From: Chloroherpetonaceae bacterium
Lineage (GTDB): Bacteria > Bacteroidota > Chlorobiia > Chlorobiales > Chloroherpetonaceae
Length of the DNA stretch: 64,000 nt
NCBI GenBank assembly: GCA_028277445.1
Contig: JANQGG010000015.1
Location: forward strand, 1-64,000
Direction: 5' to 3'
The notes below the pieces were generated by a model. It was not told where the DNA came from. It saw only the letters and a list, made by a program, of their open reading frames with translations, and searched no databases. Numbering within the stretch: position 1 is the first letter of the stretch; every line of letters begins with the position of its first letter. Below are positions 46,431 through 56,684 of the stretch, one piece after another. Made by a program: the position numbers and the translations under genes.

Positions 46431-46431
46431 T
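46407..46431 (+). terminator. Rho-independent terminator on the plus strand
   Basis: CCACT-TTGTAG-AGTGG, two bases, then seven T: a compact terminator reading left to right. No plus-strand gene precedes it, so it may end an unannotated RNA from 46255-46405 or shield the minus-strand gene. Confidence 0.55.
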
Positions 46432-47186
46432 CATTTTAACAATTTATATCTTTCAGAATCCAATTTATTAAAATCATTCAACATATATTCAAAATACCTA
46501 TTTAAAATTATCCAACCTCTATGTGTTATTTCAGTAGTGATATCTCCTGAAATCCGAACAGACTTTCCATGTCTTACTTCTTTTGAGTTATCTGTTATAA
46601 ATTTTATATAATCTTTATCAATATTTAATTCTGATCTGAAAAGTTCCCATGCTCTTTTGTCATTATTCTGTTCGTTAGAAATAATTTGTTTTAATCTCTC
46701 TATTCCTCTAGCTATATTAACTACTGAAATATGCGGAACAGAAATTGCTTCTATTAATTCTCTTAAACACATGAAAATAGAAGGATTCTTCAGAGTCAAA
46801 TCACAAATTTTATTGTAGTTATCTTTTAAATCAAAAGCAGAACAGAAATCCTTGAGTTTTGAATCATGTAATAAAATGAAGTTTTTCTCTCCGTCATTGA
46901 TTCTATAAAAATCAAAGTGCAAGTTAAAACCAATTCCTTGGTTAAATGCAACTAAATCAATCTGTGCTCTTGCTAAATCCAATACTCTTCTATAGATTTC
47001 AGGAAGTAATACACTATTAAATTCTTCTACTTCGACTTTAACTTCAATTAATGAGTTTTCAATCTTGAATTCAAAATGATATTCGCAATTATTTTCGGTA
47101 TCTTTCCATGATAATGAAGGTTTATAATAAACTGTCAGGTTGACAGTTTTTGGTAATATATATCCACTAAACAATATCTTATCCAT
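46431..47186 (-). CDS. Hypothetical protein, AT-rich accessory gene
   Basis: 251 residues, not recognised. The N-terminal 80 residues look beta-rich (TVNLTVYYKPSLSWKD, then IEVKVEVEE), the rest helical. A C-terminal KEVRHGKSVRISG near residue 210 has an R-H pair reminiscent of HEPN-type proteins, but this is too weak to assign. It starts 40 bases after an attC-like repeat and is followed by another, so it is likely a cassette gene. Confidence 0.6.
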   Translation of the reverse strand: MDKILFSGYILPKTVNLTVYYKPSLSWKDTENNCEYHFEFKIENSLIEVKVEVEEFNSVLLPEIYRRVLDLARAQIDLVAFNQGIGFNLHFDFYRINDGEKNFILLHDSKLKDFCSAFDLKDNYNKICDLTLKNPSIFMCLRELIEAISVPHISVVNIARGIERLKQIISNEQNNDKRAWELFRSELNIDKDYIKFITDNSKEVRHGKSVRISGDITTEITHRGWIILNRYFEYMLNDFNKLDSERYKLLK

Positions 47187-47225
47187 TATTATTTGAAGGT
47201 TTGAGGTTCTGTTGGTTTAAATGCC

Positions 47226-47287
47226 ACTCAACGTTTGTGCATAGTTATTGTTCTGATACCCTAAAATCAGCGGTATAAGAACAATGG
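47226..47287 (-). repeat. attC-like repeat upstream of gene 46431-47186
   Basis: On the minus strand: TTGTTCTTATACC pairs with GGTATCAGAACAA (12 of 13) around a 9-base loop, then TAACTATGCACAAACGTTGAGT. The core GTTGAGT fits GTTRRRY exactly. The AACAATA-CTAT-CACAA-CGTT block is shared with the repeat at 22222-22285. This is the best-formed of the attC-like elements. Confidence 0.65.
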
Positions 47288-47324
47288 TTTATATTTTTCT
47301 TTTATCATTCTTACTCATTTTTAG

Positions 47325-47496
47325 TCAAAAAAACGCATCAATCGGATGTTTGATCTTATCAATAGCATTTTTGGAGACAAGGGTATAACTTTCAGTCGTT
47401 TTTGAGCTCTCGCGTTCCAATTCTTTTCTGAAAAAGCAAATCTATGTATTGCCTTAAAGTTTCATCCATCTCATGCGCTCTCGTCTTGTATAACAT
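47325..47496 (-). pseudogene. Possible frameshifted small gene remnant
   Basis: One frame reads MLYKTRAHEMDETLRQYIDL then LFQKR before stopping. A neighbouring frame continues KELERESSKTTESYTLVSKN and closes with AIDKIKHPIDAFF. Joining them at about 47430 gives a continuous small protein of about 56 residues. Not recognised; could be chance. Confidence 0.3.
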
Positions 47497-47698
47497 AGAT
47501 TATATGTTCCGCATAAGCCCCAATTCCATTACTATTTCGGCGTCTTATACGGATCGGTATAACACCACGGCTTATTAACGAATTGAAAGACGAAAATTTG
47601 GAGGCATCAAAAATGTTTTAGGGATTATTACAAAAAAAGATCACCAAATATTAAGAAGCCACGATTAAAATCCCAAAATTCTAAAACATGATCTGGGA

Positions 47699-50600
47699 TT
47701 ACCCACCGATGGATACCCTGAAATTAAAACCGATTTCCTGTTTGGTGGTTTCGAAAATATTACTCCCCGAATCTTTGGGTTTGGTTTTGTTATAACGCCA
47801 GAAAAAGCTGGCATTGACACGATTGCTTAAATCGTAGCTTACACGGGGTTCAAGACTTAGCCGGGTAAGACCGCTTGCCGGCAGATCCTGATCAGTGTCA
47901 AAAACAAATGTTTCCTGCTCTTCATCGGCAATAGCAAAGGTAAATGCAATGTTCAAGCTGTTGTTAAATCTGCCGCCAATAAGCGGTAACTTAAATCCAC
48001 GCGTTTGATAATTGATGGTGGCGCTGAACTGGTTGCTTTTGGTTTGTGAGATGGTGTTGTTTCCCGGATTCAGACTGATATCGCGGCTTTTGTTGAAATT
48101 AAATGACGAGGTTATGCCGATTTTCCAATTGATATTGATGCCAATGAGCGGCGAAAGTTGTTCGGTAATTGCTGAGGATTGGATTTGGCGCACGCTATCG
48201 CTAGGTGGATGGGTATAAGACGTCTTATAAGTGCTTACATAGGAGTGTTCCAAACTCACCGACCGGGCAAGCGCATTTAATATCGGAAGGCTTTCAATTC
48301 CCGATAGGCTGATTCGCCAGTTGGGCAACGGAATCATTTCCGTGGCGATTGAATTTAATCCCAAAGCGCTTCCGATAAAACGTCCCACGCCGCTTGGCTC
48401 AAAGCTTTTTTCAAAGGTGCGAGCCACTTCCAAACGATTTATTGATAAGGAATCAACTGAAGGTAGAGAATTTCTAAAATCATCAATATCGCGCGAAAGC
48501 GAAATTGTGCTTCTGGTAAGCGAGCCATTCCGAGAAATTTGAGAAACTTCGCCGGTGCTATCAATGACGCTTTGCTTTCCAAACGTCCAATTGGTTTGCC
48601 ACGAAAAGCTGATTCTTAAATTTCGGATTGGCGTCCAGTTGGTATTTATGTTAACCGAATTGGATTGATTGAATTGATCGGTAAACTGAAGCGGCGCCAG
48701 TACTCGATCGCCGATATCGGAACTTAACCCGAGCTGATAGCCGAACGATGGTGAGCGAAGGCTATCGGAACGGTCGCTGAACGGCAAAAAGTTAAACCAT
48801 CCCGGCCCACCGGCCAGTCCGGGATTTCGCAGTGAGTTGCTTTGGTTAAACGAAACGGAAACTTGGTCGAACCGGGTTAAGGAGCTTGCAAAGCCGCTTA
48901 GGCCGCTCAAGACATATTTTGCCAAGTTGTTTTCAGCGCTGGCTGTGTCTGAAGCGTTCTTTCCACGAATGCGATTCGAACTTGAGGCGTATTGGCTGGA
49001 GTTAACGCCAATTTTTTTAAAAAAATCTTTCACATTAATGCCGCTCTGGATTCTTAACGACGTAGAATTTTGGGCGTTGTTGCCCTGCTGGTTCTCACGG
49101 TCAGGATTGGGATTGCTCCAGGCGTATTGCGAGCTATAATTGAAGTTCCAGGTCATCCAATCAAGCGGATCAATCATTTTTGGCCGCCAGCTAAACCCGA
49201 CCGTTTGATTGAATTGTTTGTCGTTGCCAAGTTCAAACCGGGAAATGTCTTTAATGATCCGATCAAAAACCGATCCGTTTGAAGGTTCTAGTTTTATACC
49301 GCTATCTGGCTCAGTAACAACATAGTTGTTTAAACTCGAAACCATTTGCGAGGTATATTTTATATCAAACGTTTCGGTGAGTTTGTAAGTCATATTAGCG
49401 CCCCGCGTTGCAGAAAATGTACTATTGAATGGCAATGGGTCTTGATTTCGGGGCTGGCTTTGCGAACGCTGACGGTTAAAGCTTAAGTTCAGGCCATAAC
49501 TTTGCGGCAAGTAATATAGCTTAAAATCTTTGTACGTGTCCAAAACAGGCACGGCGCCTAAAAATCCCAAAGGCTCAATAAAAAACGAATTGCTCGGCAA
49601 AGCCAGATTATACAAAATGCCCGATTGCCACGACCACGATTCGTTGAATGTTTCGGATGGCGAGCGCGAACGGGTTTTGGTGTAATTGAAATTCACTGAA
49701 GTTCTATCCAGCGTATAACGGCTAATTATAAAATCCGAGGGTTTTGTTTTTTTTATGCTGGGTATGCTTATTCGGTTGCTCACCGAAAGGGTTTGTGCTT
49801 CCATGCGCAGTTGATTCTCATAACTTTTTGCCTCTTCTTCGGTAGCACCTTGTGCCAGGGTATCGGCAACAGCACGCTCAATTTGGCGATCCAGTTCGAT
49901 ATCGGTTTGTTTTGGGCTGTATTTGGGAATTGAACTGTTTTCGGTGTGCTCAACGGTGATCGGGATGCTCCACCCATCTTCGGCAGGCAGCAGCTTATCC
50001 ATATTCACCGTTGTGGATACCGACCAGTTATGTTTGTTGTTTTGACTGCTGAGTGGGTTTAAGCGAACATCAACCGCATGAAAATCAGCCGTTTGACGCT
50101 CAATAGCCGCATTAAGTGTGATAAAGTCGGCGAGCTTTAATGTGGCATTGGCTCGCGCCGCCCATCCCGGATCTTCATCAAATCCCGAAACCCTTAATTC
50201 ATTGAACCATACTTCAGCCGAATCGATGGTTTTTAAGTTTGGGTTGATCATGCCAACAACGAAATAGCGTATGTTTCCTAACGATGGATTGCCTTTGATC
50301 ACAATTTCGTTGTTGTCATCGATTTGTCGCCGGATAAATCCGCTTGAATCACGCGCGCTAAGTTTATAAGCCGAAAGCGCTTTAAGGTCGATATCAAAAG
50401 TATTTTGATCGGGCCATAATATCTTACGAGCCTCTTCGTATTCACTGGAATTGATATTGGAAGGCACTTCAAAATCTTTGGGTGAAGCCTTCAGCGCAAT
50501 TCGGTATTCGTAGTAGTTGTCGGTTTCCGCCGAACCGAATCGTAAAAATGCCATCAGGGTATCTTCCGATTCGTACTCAGCATGGGTAAACATGCGCAAC

Positions 50601-53600
50601 CGCTGATACGGGTTGAGATTAAGCGATGAGCTGCCAAAGGAAAAGTCGCGCGAGGCGGCTCGAGGGGTTTCTGTTGTAAGCTCGCGGCCGTTAAGCACTA
50701 ACGATTGCTCATTTTCAAGAATATTTTCATCAGAGCGAATTTGATTTCGGGCTCGCTCAATCCCCGGCGGTAAGGCATACTGCGAGCTGTTTTCTTCGAG
50801 ATTTATGGCTGAAATCGATACCAGTGAATCCGGGCTGGCGCTTGGAAATTTATACCATTGCGACCCGATAAAATCCAAAGAAGCAAACTGGAAATTGTGG
50901 TTGGTTTCAAAACCGCTGATCCATACTCTGGCATAAGTGATATTATTAAAACCCGGCGGTAGGCCAGATGTTGAGGTAAAACTTTCGATCGGAACACGAA
51001 AAAGCACAAACCCGCCATTGCGCTGAACGGTTGGCGTGCTCACACCGCCACCGACGACAAACGCGCCCGATGGCCCGTCGGGGTCGCTAAGTCTTGAAGC
51101 CCGGATCGGAATTTTATAGCGATAGAAATTATTGCTGCGATCCGCAGTGTTGTTTTGATTTAAATCTTCCGTATCCGGTGTATTTGTGGTAACCCGCCTT
51201 CCGGGTACCGAATTGCTTTCTGGCCCATTATTGTAATCGTATTGTGAGTTATTGTTTTCCGGCGGTATGTAATTATCGCCGCTAAGGTCTTGCAGGATAT
51301 TTGACAAGTCGGCGCTGATTTCAGGATCGGAAGACAGATCCGGGTCGGTGGTCAATTGTTCTACAGCGCTTTTGAAGTCGGTAAAGGTTAAGTTTTCATC
51401 CGCATCGTTTAAGCCATCCAATCCAATATCTTCGGTTAAGCTGGCATTGCTTGGATCGCGGTTCAAAATCCGATTGACTTTCAATCCGGTAACCGAACTT
51501 TTCAAAAACCGGCCATAGTCATCACGGCCATACAATGTACTTTCATTATTCAAGTCTGAAATGCTGGTTGGCATACCATCTTCTGTATTCAGTTCGCCAT
51601 TGGGCAGAATGTCTTCACTGATGGCCCCTAAATCGATGTATAAATAGCCGCTATCATCAATGGCTGTGTTTTCAGGGGTTACTTTCAACCAAAACTCGAT
51701 AAACTCAACATTCGATTGCTCAAGTTTCCTGGCGTACTGAGGCAACAGACGCATCATCCCGCCCCAGGCGCTATCCGGATTTTGATATAACGATGATTTC
51801 AGATTCAGCGAATAGTTATACGGGCCGCGGCGTTTCGGAAAATAATCCAAAACCAGCGGTGTTAGCGTTTGCTCGTCCCGAGCGCCTTGGCGTTTTGGGA
51901 AAACGTCGCTCAGACTCGGATTACGCGAGTCATTTTGTTCATAAGTATACCACGAAAGCAATGCGCGCTGATGAGAGCGGTCCGAAGCAGGCATGCCGCT
52001 TTCCAGAAGAGGCGGCGAAGCTAGACTCCAATTGCTGAATTCCCGGCCAAGGGAAATAATTTGTTTAGTGCCTTCAAAATCATCGATGTAGCTCACCCCA
52101 TTCGGGTCAAGCTTTGTATTAAGTTCGGAAGGGTGACCGGGCAGGATTCGGGCATATTCGGCATTTAATAAAACTTCGGATGGGGTTTTTGTGCTGATCA
52201 GCGGCATGGCATCCACCAGTTTGGTTAGCCAGCGCAATTTGGTTTTGAACTGCATATCCATGCCAACAATGCTATTGGAGATCGGTTCATCGCCCACACG
52301 AATTTTATCGGCCAAGGGTTCTTCGCTATACTGCAGAAACGTGCCGCCAAGTTTAAAGTCGGGGTTGATATCGTATTCGGCGCGTGCGCCAAGGATTGTT
52401 TTTGAAGCAATGGTCAAAAGTTCGTTACGCTCGTAGCGGATGTTTAAATTCGAACCGGCGCCTAAAACATCTTGCCTTAAAATATTTACCGTTCCCAACT
52501 GATAATCTACTGTGTAGTCGCTGCCTTCGTTTAAAAGACCCGAATTGGTGGTAATGGAAACACTGCCCGGCACAATGTTAAATCCAAGGTTATACGTGGT
52601 TTGGAATTCACTTTTGAATTTCACCTGAATGACATAGCGGTTTTTTTCACCGGAACGCTCGGCCACGTATTTTTCATTCTCATAGATTTCCGAGTAATTA
52701 AAACTTCCGATTTCTGCTCCGGCATCATCAACCGCCGATTTGATTTGGGCTGAAAACGGACGTTGATAGGGAAAGATCAGCAAGCCGCGCTCGCTATCGA
52801 CCGTCAGGCCATTGATAAAATCAAAACGGCTGTCAGACGTTGGGTTGTTTGAAGCATCAAACCGATCAATACCCAAAATGTTATTGATTGTTCGTAATTC
52901 ACCACTTTGGTTGGTTATTGAAGGCGTCGTTGGCAAGTAAGGCGTTTCGGGTGGCGATGATCCGGGCTGTTCGTAGAGTACATTCAGTTCAAATCCATCT
53001 TCCTGAATATTGCGGGCGCCAAAGCTGTAGATATTTTTAAGCATTAAAATCCACGATCCGATATCCGAACTGCTTAAATAGGGCGGTTTAATGAGTTTTA
53101 AAATCAGCCGTTTATCCGTATCGGGATTATCAAGCACAAAATCCCCGATTTTGATTGGTGTAGCGCCGGATGTCGAAAATTCAATCGATGCAGCAAGCGC
53201 ATCAATATCGTTAAGCTGGGTAAGCAAGGTGATGTAACCGAGGCGTTTATCCAGAAGATAGTCGGTGCCTTCAATAAGCTGGCGGAAATTACCCACCACA
53301 ATTTTTTTTCCATCGCCCTCAAGATTAAAATCAGGATCGCGGTACTGTTCAAGTCGCTCAGAGCTTTGTTGTGGAAAGTTCGGATCATTCGGATCAAGGT
53401 CGGGCGCATAGTATAACGTGGTGGGGAAGGGAAACCCGTTTTGCAGCAAGTCCTGCGAATAGGGCCGATCACCCAGATTTAAAAGCGCAACCGCATTTCG
53501 GGTAGCCTTGGTTTGCGTTGTTTGCTGCTCGGAAATCCACAAGTTGATCCGGCTAAGCTGGCGGCCTTCCTCGGTAGGGATGATGATCAACGGTTCATTG

Positions 53601-55036
53601 GCGCTGAATGCCTTATCCCAGTTGGTGACAAAAAAATTGCTTAGGAAAAAGTGCCGCTCGTAATCGTAGTCGTAAGCGCGCAAGGAAAGCTTACTTTCCT
53701 CTGAACCGCCGGAAAGCGTAAGCGTTTCGCTTTTACCGCGTTTTTGCGAGGCGATGGCAGTTAGCGAAAGTCCGGCAAGCTGCATTCGGGTTTTAATGCC
53801 AAAGAGCGATTGACTGCTTCCGATTAAGCGTGTCGTTAAAGGCAGCGAAACATTACCGGCTTCAACGGATTGGATGATTTCATCATCGTAGCCTTTATAG
53901 TCTATTTTCAGTTGGTTTTCGAATTCAAACGGTCGCTCGGTATCCCAATCGGCAAGAATAGATAGCTTATCGCCAATTTTACCGGTGAGGTTCATGCGAA
54001 CCTGTTGCTCAAAATTGGGGTCTTTACTCACATTGGAGTTTGTAGCGATCAACTCCGGGTTTTGGTTTTCATCAATCGAATAAGACGCATTGATATCAAT
54101 GTTTCCAGTGATTTGCAAGCTAACCGTTGGCGGCCCAAATAAGGTTGAAAAAAACGAATCTTCAGCGCCGGGTATAATTATTTTTAGTTTTGTAATCTTG
54201 CCCATCACTTCTTCCAGCGCATCGCCTTCCTGATATTTGGCATCCTGAGCAATGAGGGCTTTAAAGTTTTGCTTAAGCGTTGCCTGAATGGCCAATTTTT
54301 GAAATGTTTCCAAAGGCATTCGAAGGGTTGGCCGGAATGGCATGCCGTCGATGGATTCTTTTATGGTAATGGTTGAGCCGGTAGAGTCCAGTTCAACCTG
54401 TCGTTTGAGTCGGCGGCCAATTAAAAAAAACGGTGAGTATGTTGGCGATACGGGCGAAATGTATGGTTTTGGTTTCCGCTCAACCGGGATTTGCTCATTC
54501 CAGATACTGCTGTCGCTTAATGCCTTGTCCAACGAATCTTTTTTTTGTTCAAACCAGCTCAGCTCTTTTGGCTCGGCGTTTAAAAGCGAATCCTCGATGG
54601 TTGTTTGGATTGGCATTAAAAAGGCATCATCAAGCAGTTTGCGTTTTGGCTCAATCTCCAACGTGTCTGACTTTTCTTCGGCTGGAAGCAATCCCGTAAA
54701 ACACCACTGCAGGTCGGATCGCCAATTTTTTCTATGAAAACCTCCTGTCATGAAAAGCTGATCGGAGGTTTTCCATTTTTTGTCTAAAAAAAGTTTGTAG
54801 CCATCCGGGTTAAACAGTAATGAGGATTGAAACAAATCGGGACGATTCGTTAGGAAATGCGTATAGAAGCTGGCGTTTTGAGAGGCCGGTTTGAATAATA
54901 ATGGTTGGTTGAAAAATAAATCAGCATGCGCCTGATTGGGCAAAAAGCCAATCATAGCCAGTAAAAACAAGTTTATGCGGCCTAAGGAAAAAAATCCCGG
55001 TGTTTGATATAGCGTTAAGCGATTAACTGACCTCAT
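47699..55036 (-). CDS. sprA: SprA/SOV-family outer-membrane translocon of the type IX secretion system
   Basis: 2,445 residues, the size of SprA/Sov, the 36-strand barrel through which type IX substrates leave the cell. N-terminal signal (RINLFLLAMIGFLPNQAHA). Family landmarks include the repeated beta-strand pattern throughout, DKRLGYITLLTQLND, SYIDDFEGTKQIISLGREFS (plug/lumen region) and the C-terminal YDLSNRVNASFFWRYNKTKP ending in aromatic FRVSIGG. In gliding relatives it is needed for motility and export. No other gld/por genes are in the window. Confidence 0.93.
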   Translation of the reverse strand: MRSVNRLTLYQTPGFFSLGRINLFLLAMIGFLPNQAHADLFFNQPLLFKPASQNASFYTHFLTNRPDLFQSSLLFNPDGYKLFLDKKWKTSDQLFMTGGFHRKNWRSDLQWCFTGLLPAEEKSDTLEIEPKRKLLDDAFLMPIQTTIEDSLLNAEPKELSWFEQKKDSLDKALSDSSIWNEQIPVERKPKPYISPVSPTYSPFFLIGRRLKRQVELDSTGSTITIKESIDGMPFRPTLRMPLETFQKLAIQATLKQNFKALIAQDAKYQEGDALEEVMGKITKLKIIIPGAEDSFFSTLFGPPTVSLQITGNIDINASYSIDENQNPELIATNSNVSKDPNFEQQVRMNLTGKIGDKLSILADWDTERPFEFENQLKIDYKGYDDEIIQSVEAGNVSLPLTTRLIGSSQSLFGIKTRMQLAGLSLTAIASQKRGKSETLTLSGGSEESKLSLRAYDYDYERHFFLSNFFVTNWDKAFSANEPLIIIPTEEGRQLSRINLWISEQQTTQTKATRNAVALLNLGDRPYSQDLLQNGFPFPTTLYYAPDLDPNDPNFPQQSSERLEQYRDPDFNLEGDGKKIVVGNFRQLIEGTDYLLDKRLGYITLLTQLNDIDALAASIEFSTSGATPIKIGDFVLDNPDTDKRLILKLIKPPYLSSSDIGSWILMLKNIYSFGARNIQEDGFELNVLYEQPGSSPPETPYLPTTPSITNQSGELRTINNILGIDRFDASNNPTSDSRFDFINGLTVDSERGLLIFPYQRPFSAQIKSAVDDAGAEIGSFNYSEIYENEKYVAERSGEKNRYVIQVKFKSEFQTTYNLGFNIVPGSVSITTNSGLLNEGSDYTVDYQLGTVNILRQDVLGAGSNLNIRYERNELLTIASKTILGARAEYDINPDFKLGGTFLQYSEEPLADKIRVGDEPISNSIVGMDMQFKTKLRWLTKLVDAMPLISTKTPSEVLLNAEYARILPGHPSELNTKLDPNGVSYIDDFEGTKQIISLGREFSNWSLASPPLLESGMPASDRSHQRALLSWYTYEQNDSRNPSLSDVFPKRQGARDEQTLTPLVLDYFPKRRGPYNYSLNLKSSLYQNPDSAWGGMMRLLPQYARKLEQSNVEFIEFWLKVTPENTAIDDSGYLYIDLGAISEDILPNGELNTEDGMPTSISDLNNESTLYGRDDYGRFLKSSVTGLKVNRILNRDPSNASLTEDIGLDGLNDADENLTFTDFKSAVEQLTTDPDLSSDPEISADLSNILQDLSGDNYIPPENNNSQYDYNNGPESNSVPGRRVTTNTPDTEDLNQNNTADRSNNFYRYKIPIRASRLSDPDGPSGAFVVGGGVSTPTVQRNGGFVLFRVPIESFTSTSGLPPGFNNITYARVWISGFETNHNFQFASLDFIGSQWYKFPSASPDSLVSISAINLEENSSQYALPPGIERARNQIRSDENILENEQSLVLNGRELTTETPRAASRDFSFGSSSLNLNPYQRLRMFTHAEYESEDTLMAFLRFGSAETDNYYEYRIALKASPKDFEVPSNINSSEYEEARKILWPDQNTFDIDLKALSAYKLSARDSSGFIRRQIDDNNEIVIKGNPSLGNIRYFVVGMINPNLKTIDSAEVWFNELRVSGFDEDPGWAARANATLKLADFITLNAAIERQTADFHAVDVRLNPLSSQNNKHNWSVSTTVNMDKLLPAEDGWSIPITVEHTENSSIPKYSPKQTDIELDRQIERAVADTLAQGATEEEAKSYENQLRMEAQTLSVSNRISIPSIKKTKPSDFIISRYTLDRTSVNFNYTKTRSRSPSETFNESWSWQSGILYNLALPSNSFFIEPLGFLGAVPVLDTYKDFKLYYLPQSYGLNLSFNRQRSQSQPRNQDPLPFNSTFSATRGANMTYKLTETFDIKYTSQMVSSLNNYVVTEPDSGIKLEPSNGSVFDRIIKDISRFELGNDKQFNQTVGFSWRPKMIDPLDWMTWNFNYSSQYAWSNPNPDRENQQGNNAQNSTSLRIQSGINVKDFFKKIGVNSSQYASSSNRIRGKNASDTASAENNLAKYVLSGLSGFASSLTRFDQVSVSFNQSNSLRNPGLAGGPGWFNFLPFSDRSDSLRSPSFGYQLGLSSDIGDRVLAPLQFTDQFNQSNSVNINTNWTPIRNLRISFSWQTNWTFGKQSVIDSTGEVSQISRNGSLTRSTISLSRDIDDFRNSLPSVDSLSINRLEVARTFEKSFEPSGVGRFIGSALGLNSIATEMIPLPNWRISLSGIESLPILNALARSVSLEHSYVSTYKTSYTHPPSDSVRQIQSSAITEQLSPLIGININWKIGITSSFNFNKSRDISLNPGNNTISQTKSNQFSATINYQTRGFKLPLIGGRFNNSLNIAFTFAIADEEQETFVFDTDQDLPASGLTRLSLEPRVSYDLSNRVNASFFWRYNKTKPKDSGSNIFETTKQEIGFNFRVSIGG

Positions 55037-55189
55037 AGAGGAATGACTGATTCACACCCCTCATGAGAGGAGGCTTAAAAATTTGCTTTAAGGTTACTTA
55101 GTAAAAAATGGCTTGAAATATACAAGATTCAAACTAAACATGTCAATAACACTTGAAAGGGATGTCTGGTATTTTCAGTCAAACAAACC

Positions 55190-55222
55190 GTTATTGTAGG
55201 GGTAATTCATGAATTGCCCCTA
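55190..55222. repeat. Palindromic dispersed repeat
   Basis: GTAGGGG-AATTCATGAATT-CCCCTAC, a nearly perfect inverted repeat with an EcoRI-like centre (one mismatch pair), in the 258-base gap between sprA and ispF. Elements of this form are scattered in many genomes; no function is evident. Confidence 0.5.
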
Positions 55223-55294
55223 CATTTCTAATTTATGAATGGTATATACTTGGCTCAAGTCATGGAAAAATCTCATTAGGGATAGCCGTTCAAC

Positions 55295-55768
55295 CTAAAT
55301 CTTATCAATCAAACACACGGCATGAGCAACCGCGCCATCGCCACTACCCACATAGCCCAGTTTTTCGTTGGTGGTGGCTTTCACCGAAACGGCATCCATA
55401 TCAATATTTAAACATCGTGAAATGTTTTTTCGCATATCTATGATGTGGGGCGCTACTTTTGGCGCTTCAAGAAGCAGCATGGAATCCACATTAATGGGTT
55501 TGTAGCCGTGTTTTTCTAAAAGTTTGGCAACCTGTTTTAAAAGAACCAAACTATCGGCGCCTTTAAACGCCGGATCGGTATCCGGGAAATGTTTGCCGAT
55601 ATCGCCAAGCGCCGCAGCTCCTAATAAGGCATCGCTAATGGCATGTAAGAGCACATCGGCATCGCTGTGGCCAAGAAGCCCTTTATGATAAGGCAATTCA
55701 ACCCCGCCGATAATTAATTTTCTACCTTCTACTAGCTTGTGAACGTCAATTCCAATTCCAATTCTCAT
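55295..55768 (-). CDS. ispF: 2-C-methyl-D-erythritol 2,4-cyclodiphosphate synthase
   Basis: 157-residue enzyme of the MEP isoprenoid pathway. Metal-binding D-x-H in [39 protein letters not shown], and the C-terminal [17 protein letters not shown]. Supplies precursors for quinones, carotenoids and, if phototrophic, chlorophyll tails. It lies 12 bases after a GT2 gene. Confidence 0.95.
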   Translation of the reverse strand: MRIGIGIDVHKLVEGRKLIIGGVELPYHKGLLGHSDADVLLHAISDALLGAAALGDIGKHFPDTDPAFKGADSLVLLKQVAKLLEKHGYKPINVDSMLLLEAPKVAPHIIDMRKNISRCLNIDMDAVSVKATTNEKLGYVGSGDGAVAHAVCLIDKI

Positions 55769-55780
55769 AATGTTGATTTT

Positions 55781-56506
55781 TTATGGTGAAACAACTTTCT
55801 CGGGAGAGTTTTCAATAATGGCCTTTGATTTAGTAAATCGATGTTGGATCATAAGTTTGATAAAATTCAACGTATCGGTTGCGTAACGCATATGACTTTT
55901 AGCCGACGTGTAAATGGTTTCTATTCCCACGAACCCGATCCGATGACCTCGTTTTGCAGCATGGATCAAAAATTCGGTTTCAAACATAAAACCGGTTTCT
56001 TTGCATAAAGGCAGGATTTCCCGGATGCATTGAGCGGAGATCAACCGGTAACCGCACTGTGAATCCAAAATCGGTTGGCGGCACAAATTGCTGAGCCATG
56101 CCGAGGTGATGGTGTTGGAAAATCTTCGGTTAATGGGCATCGGCGCCGAAAAGCGATTGCTATGATCGCGGCGCGAGCCGATCACAATATCAAAATCCGA
56201 ACTTGTTTTAATGAATTTCGGGATTTCACGGGGGTCGTGCTGCATGTCGCAGTCAATGGTCAATACCTGAGAAGCCGAATGGGATAGCGCAAGTTCAAAG
56301 CCTTGTCGCAAGCAACGGCCTTTGCCCTGATTTTCAGAAAAGTGATAACTGAGCGTTTGAGCGCTCTCTAAGATCGATCGTGTGTTGTCGGTTGAGCCAT
56401 CATTTACACAGATCACCTGATCCAATGAAACATAAGCCGAAAGCGATTGGAGCAATTCGGAAATCGAATGTTCTGCATTATAACAAGGGACAATCGTGTA
56501 AATCAT
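55781..56506 (-). CDS. Family 2 glycosyltransferase, polyprenyl-phosphate type
   Basis: 241 residues with GT-A fold: YTIVPCYNAEHS, ICVNDGSTDNT and the DxD equivalent TIDCDMQHDP, then RRDHSNRF. No membrane segments. Similar in type to the GT2 at 4670 but diverged. It shares a transcript with ispF, probably by chance of position. Confidence 0.85.
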   Translation of the reverse strand: MIYTIVPCYNAEHSISELLQSLSAYVSLDQVICVNDGSTDNTRSILESAQTLSYHFSENQGKGRCLRQGFELALSHSASQVLTIDCDMQHDPREIPKFIKTSSDFDIVIGSRRDHSNRFSAPMPINRRFSNTITSAWLSNLCRQPILDSQCGYRLISAQCIREILPLCKETGFMFETEFLIHAAKRGHRIGFVGIETIYTSAKSHMRYATDTLNFIKLMIQHRFTKSKAIIENSPEKVVSP

Positions 56507-56684
56507 AAATTTAGGGTCAATACAACGCGCATTGGCTTAGAGTTCTTGGTAATTCAAAGCTTCGATAGATAAAATAATAGCTTAAGGCTAAAACTTCGAG
56601 AAAAAAACAGTAAATTAAAGGTCTTTGTTTATGATTTATAGAAGGTTTTAACGTAGTAACGCATCAATTTTTAATCGTTTTATT
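56507..56684. other. Divergent region upstream of gltB
   Basis: 178 bases between the GT2 gene (minus) and gltB (plus). It must hold the gltB promoter, but no confident boxes were found. Confidence 0.35.

Larger units (their letters stand above)
47187..47698. other. Non-coding stretch downstream of sprA
   Basis: 512 bases holding the attC-like repeat at 47226-47287 and a small broken ORF at 47325-47496. The rest (47500-47698) shows nothing I can name; no clear terminator for sprA was found. Confidence 0.4.
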
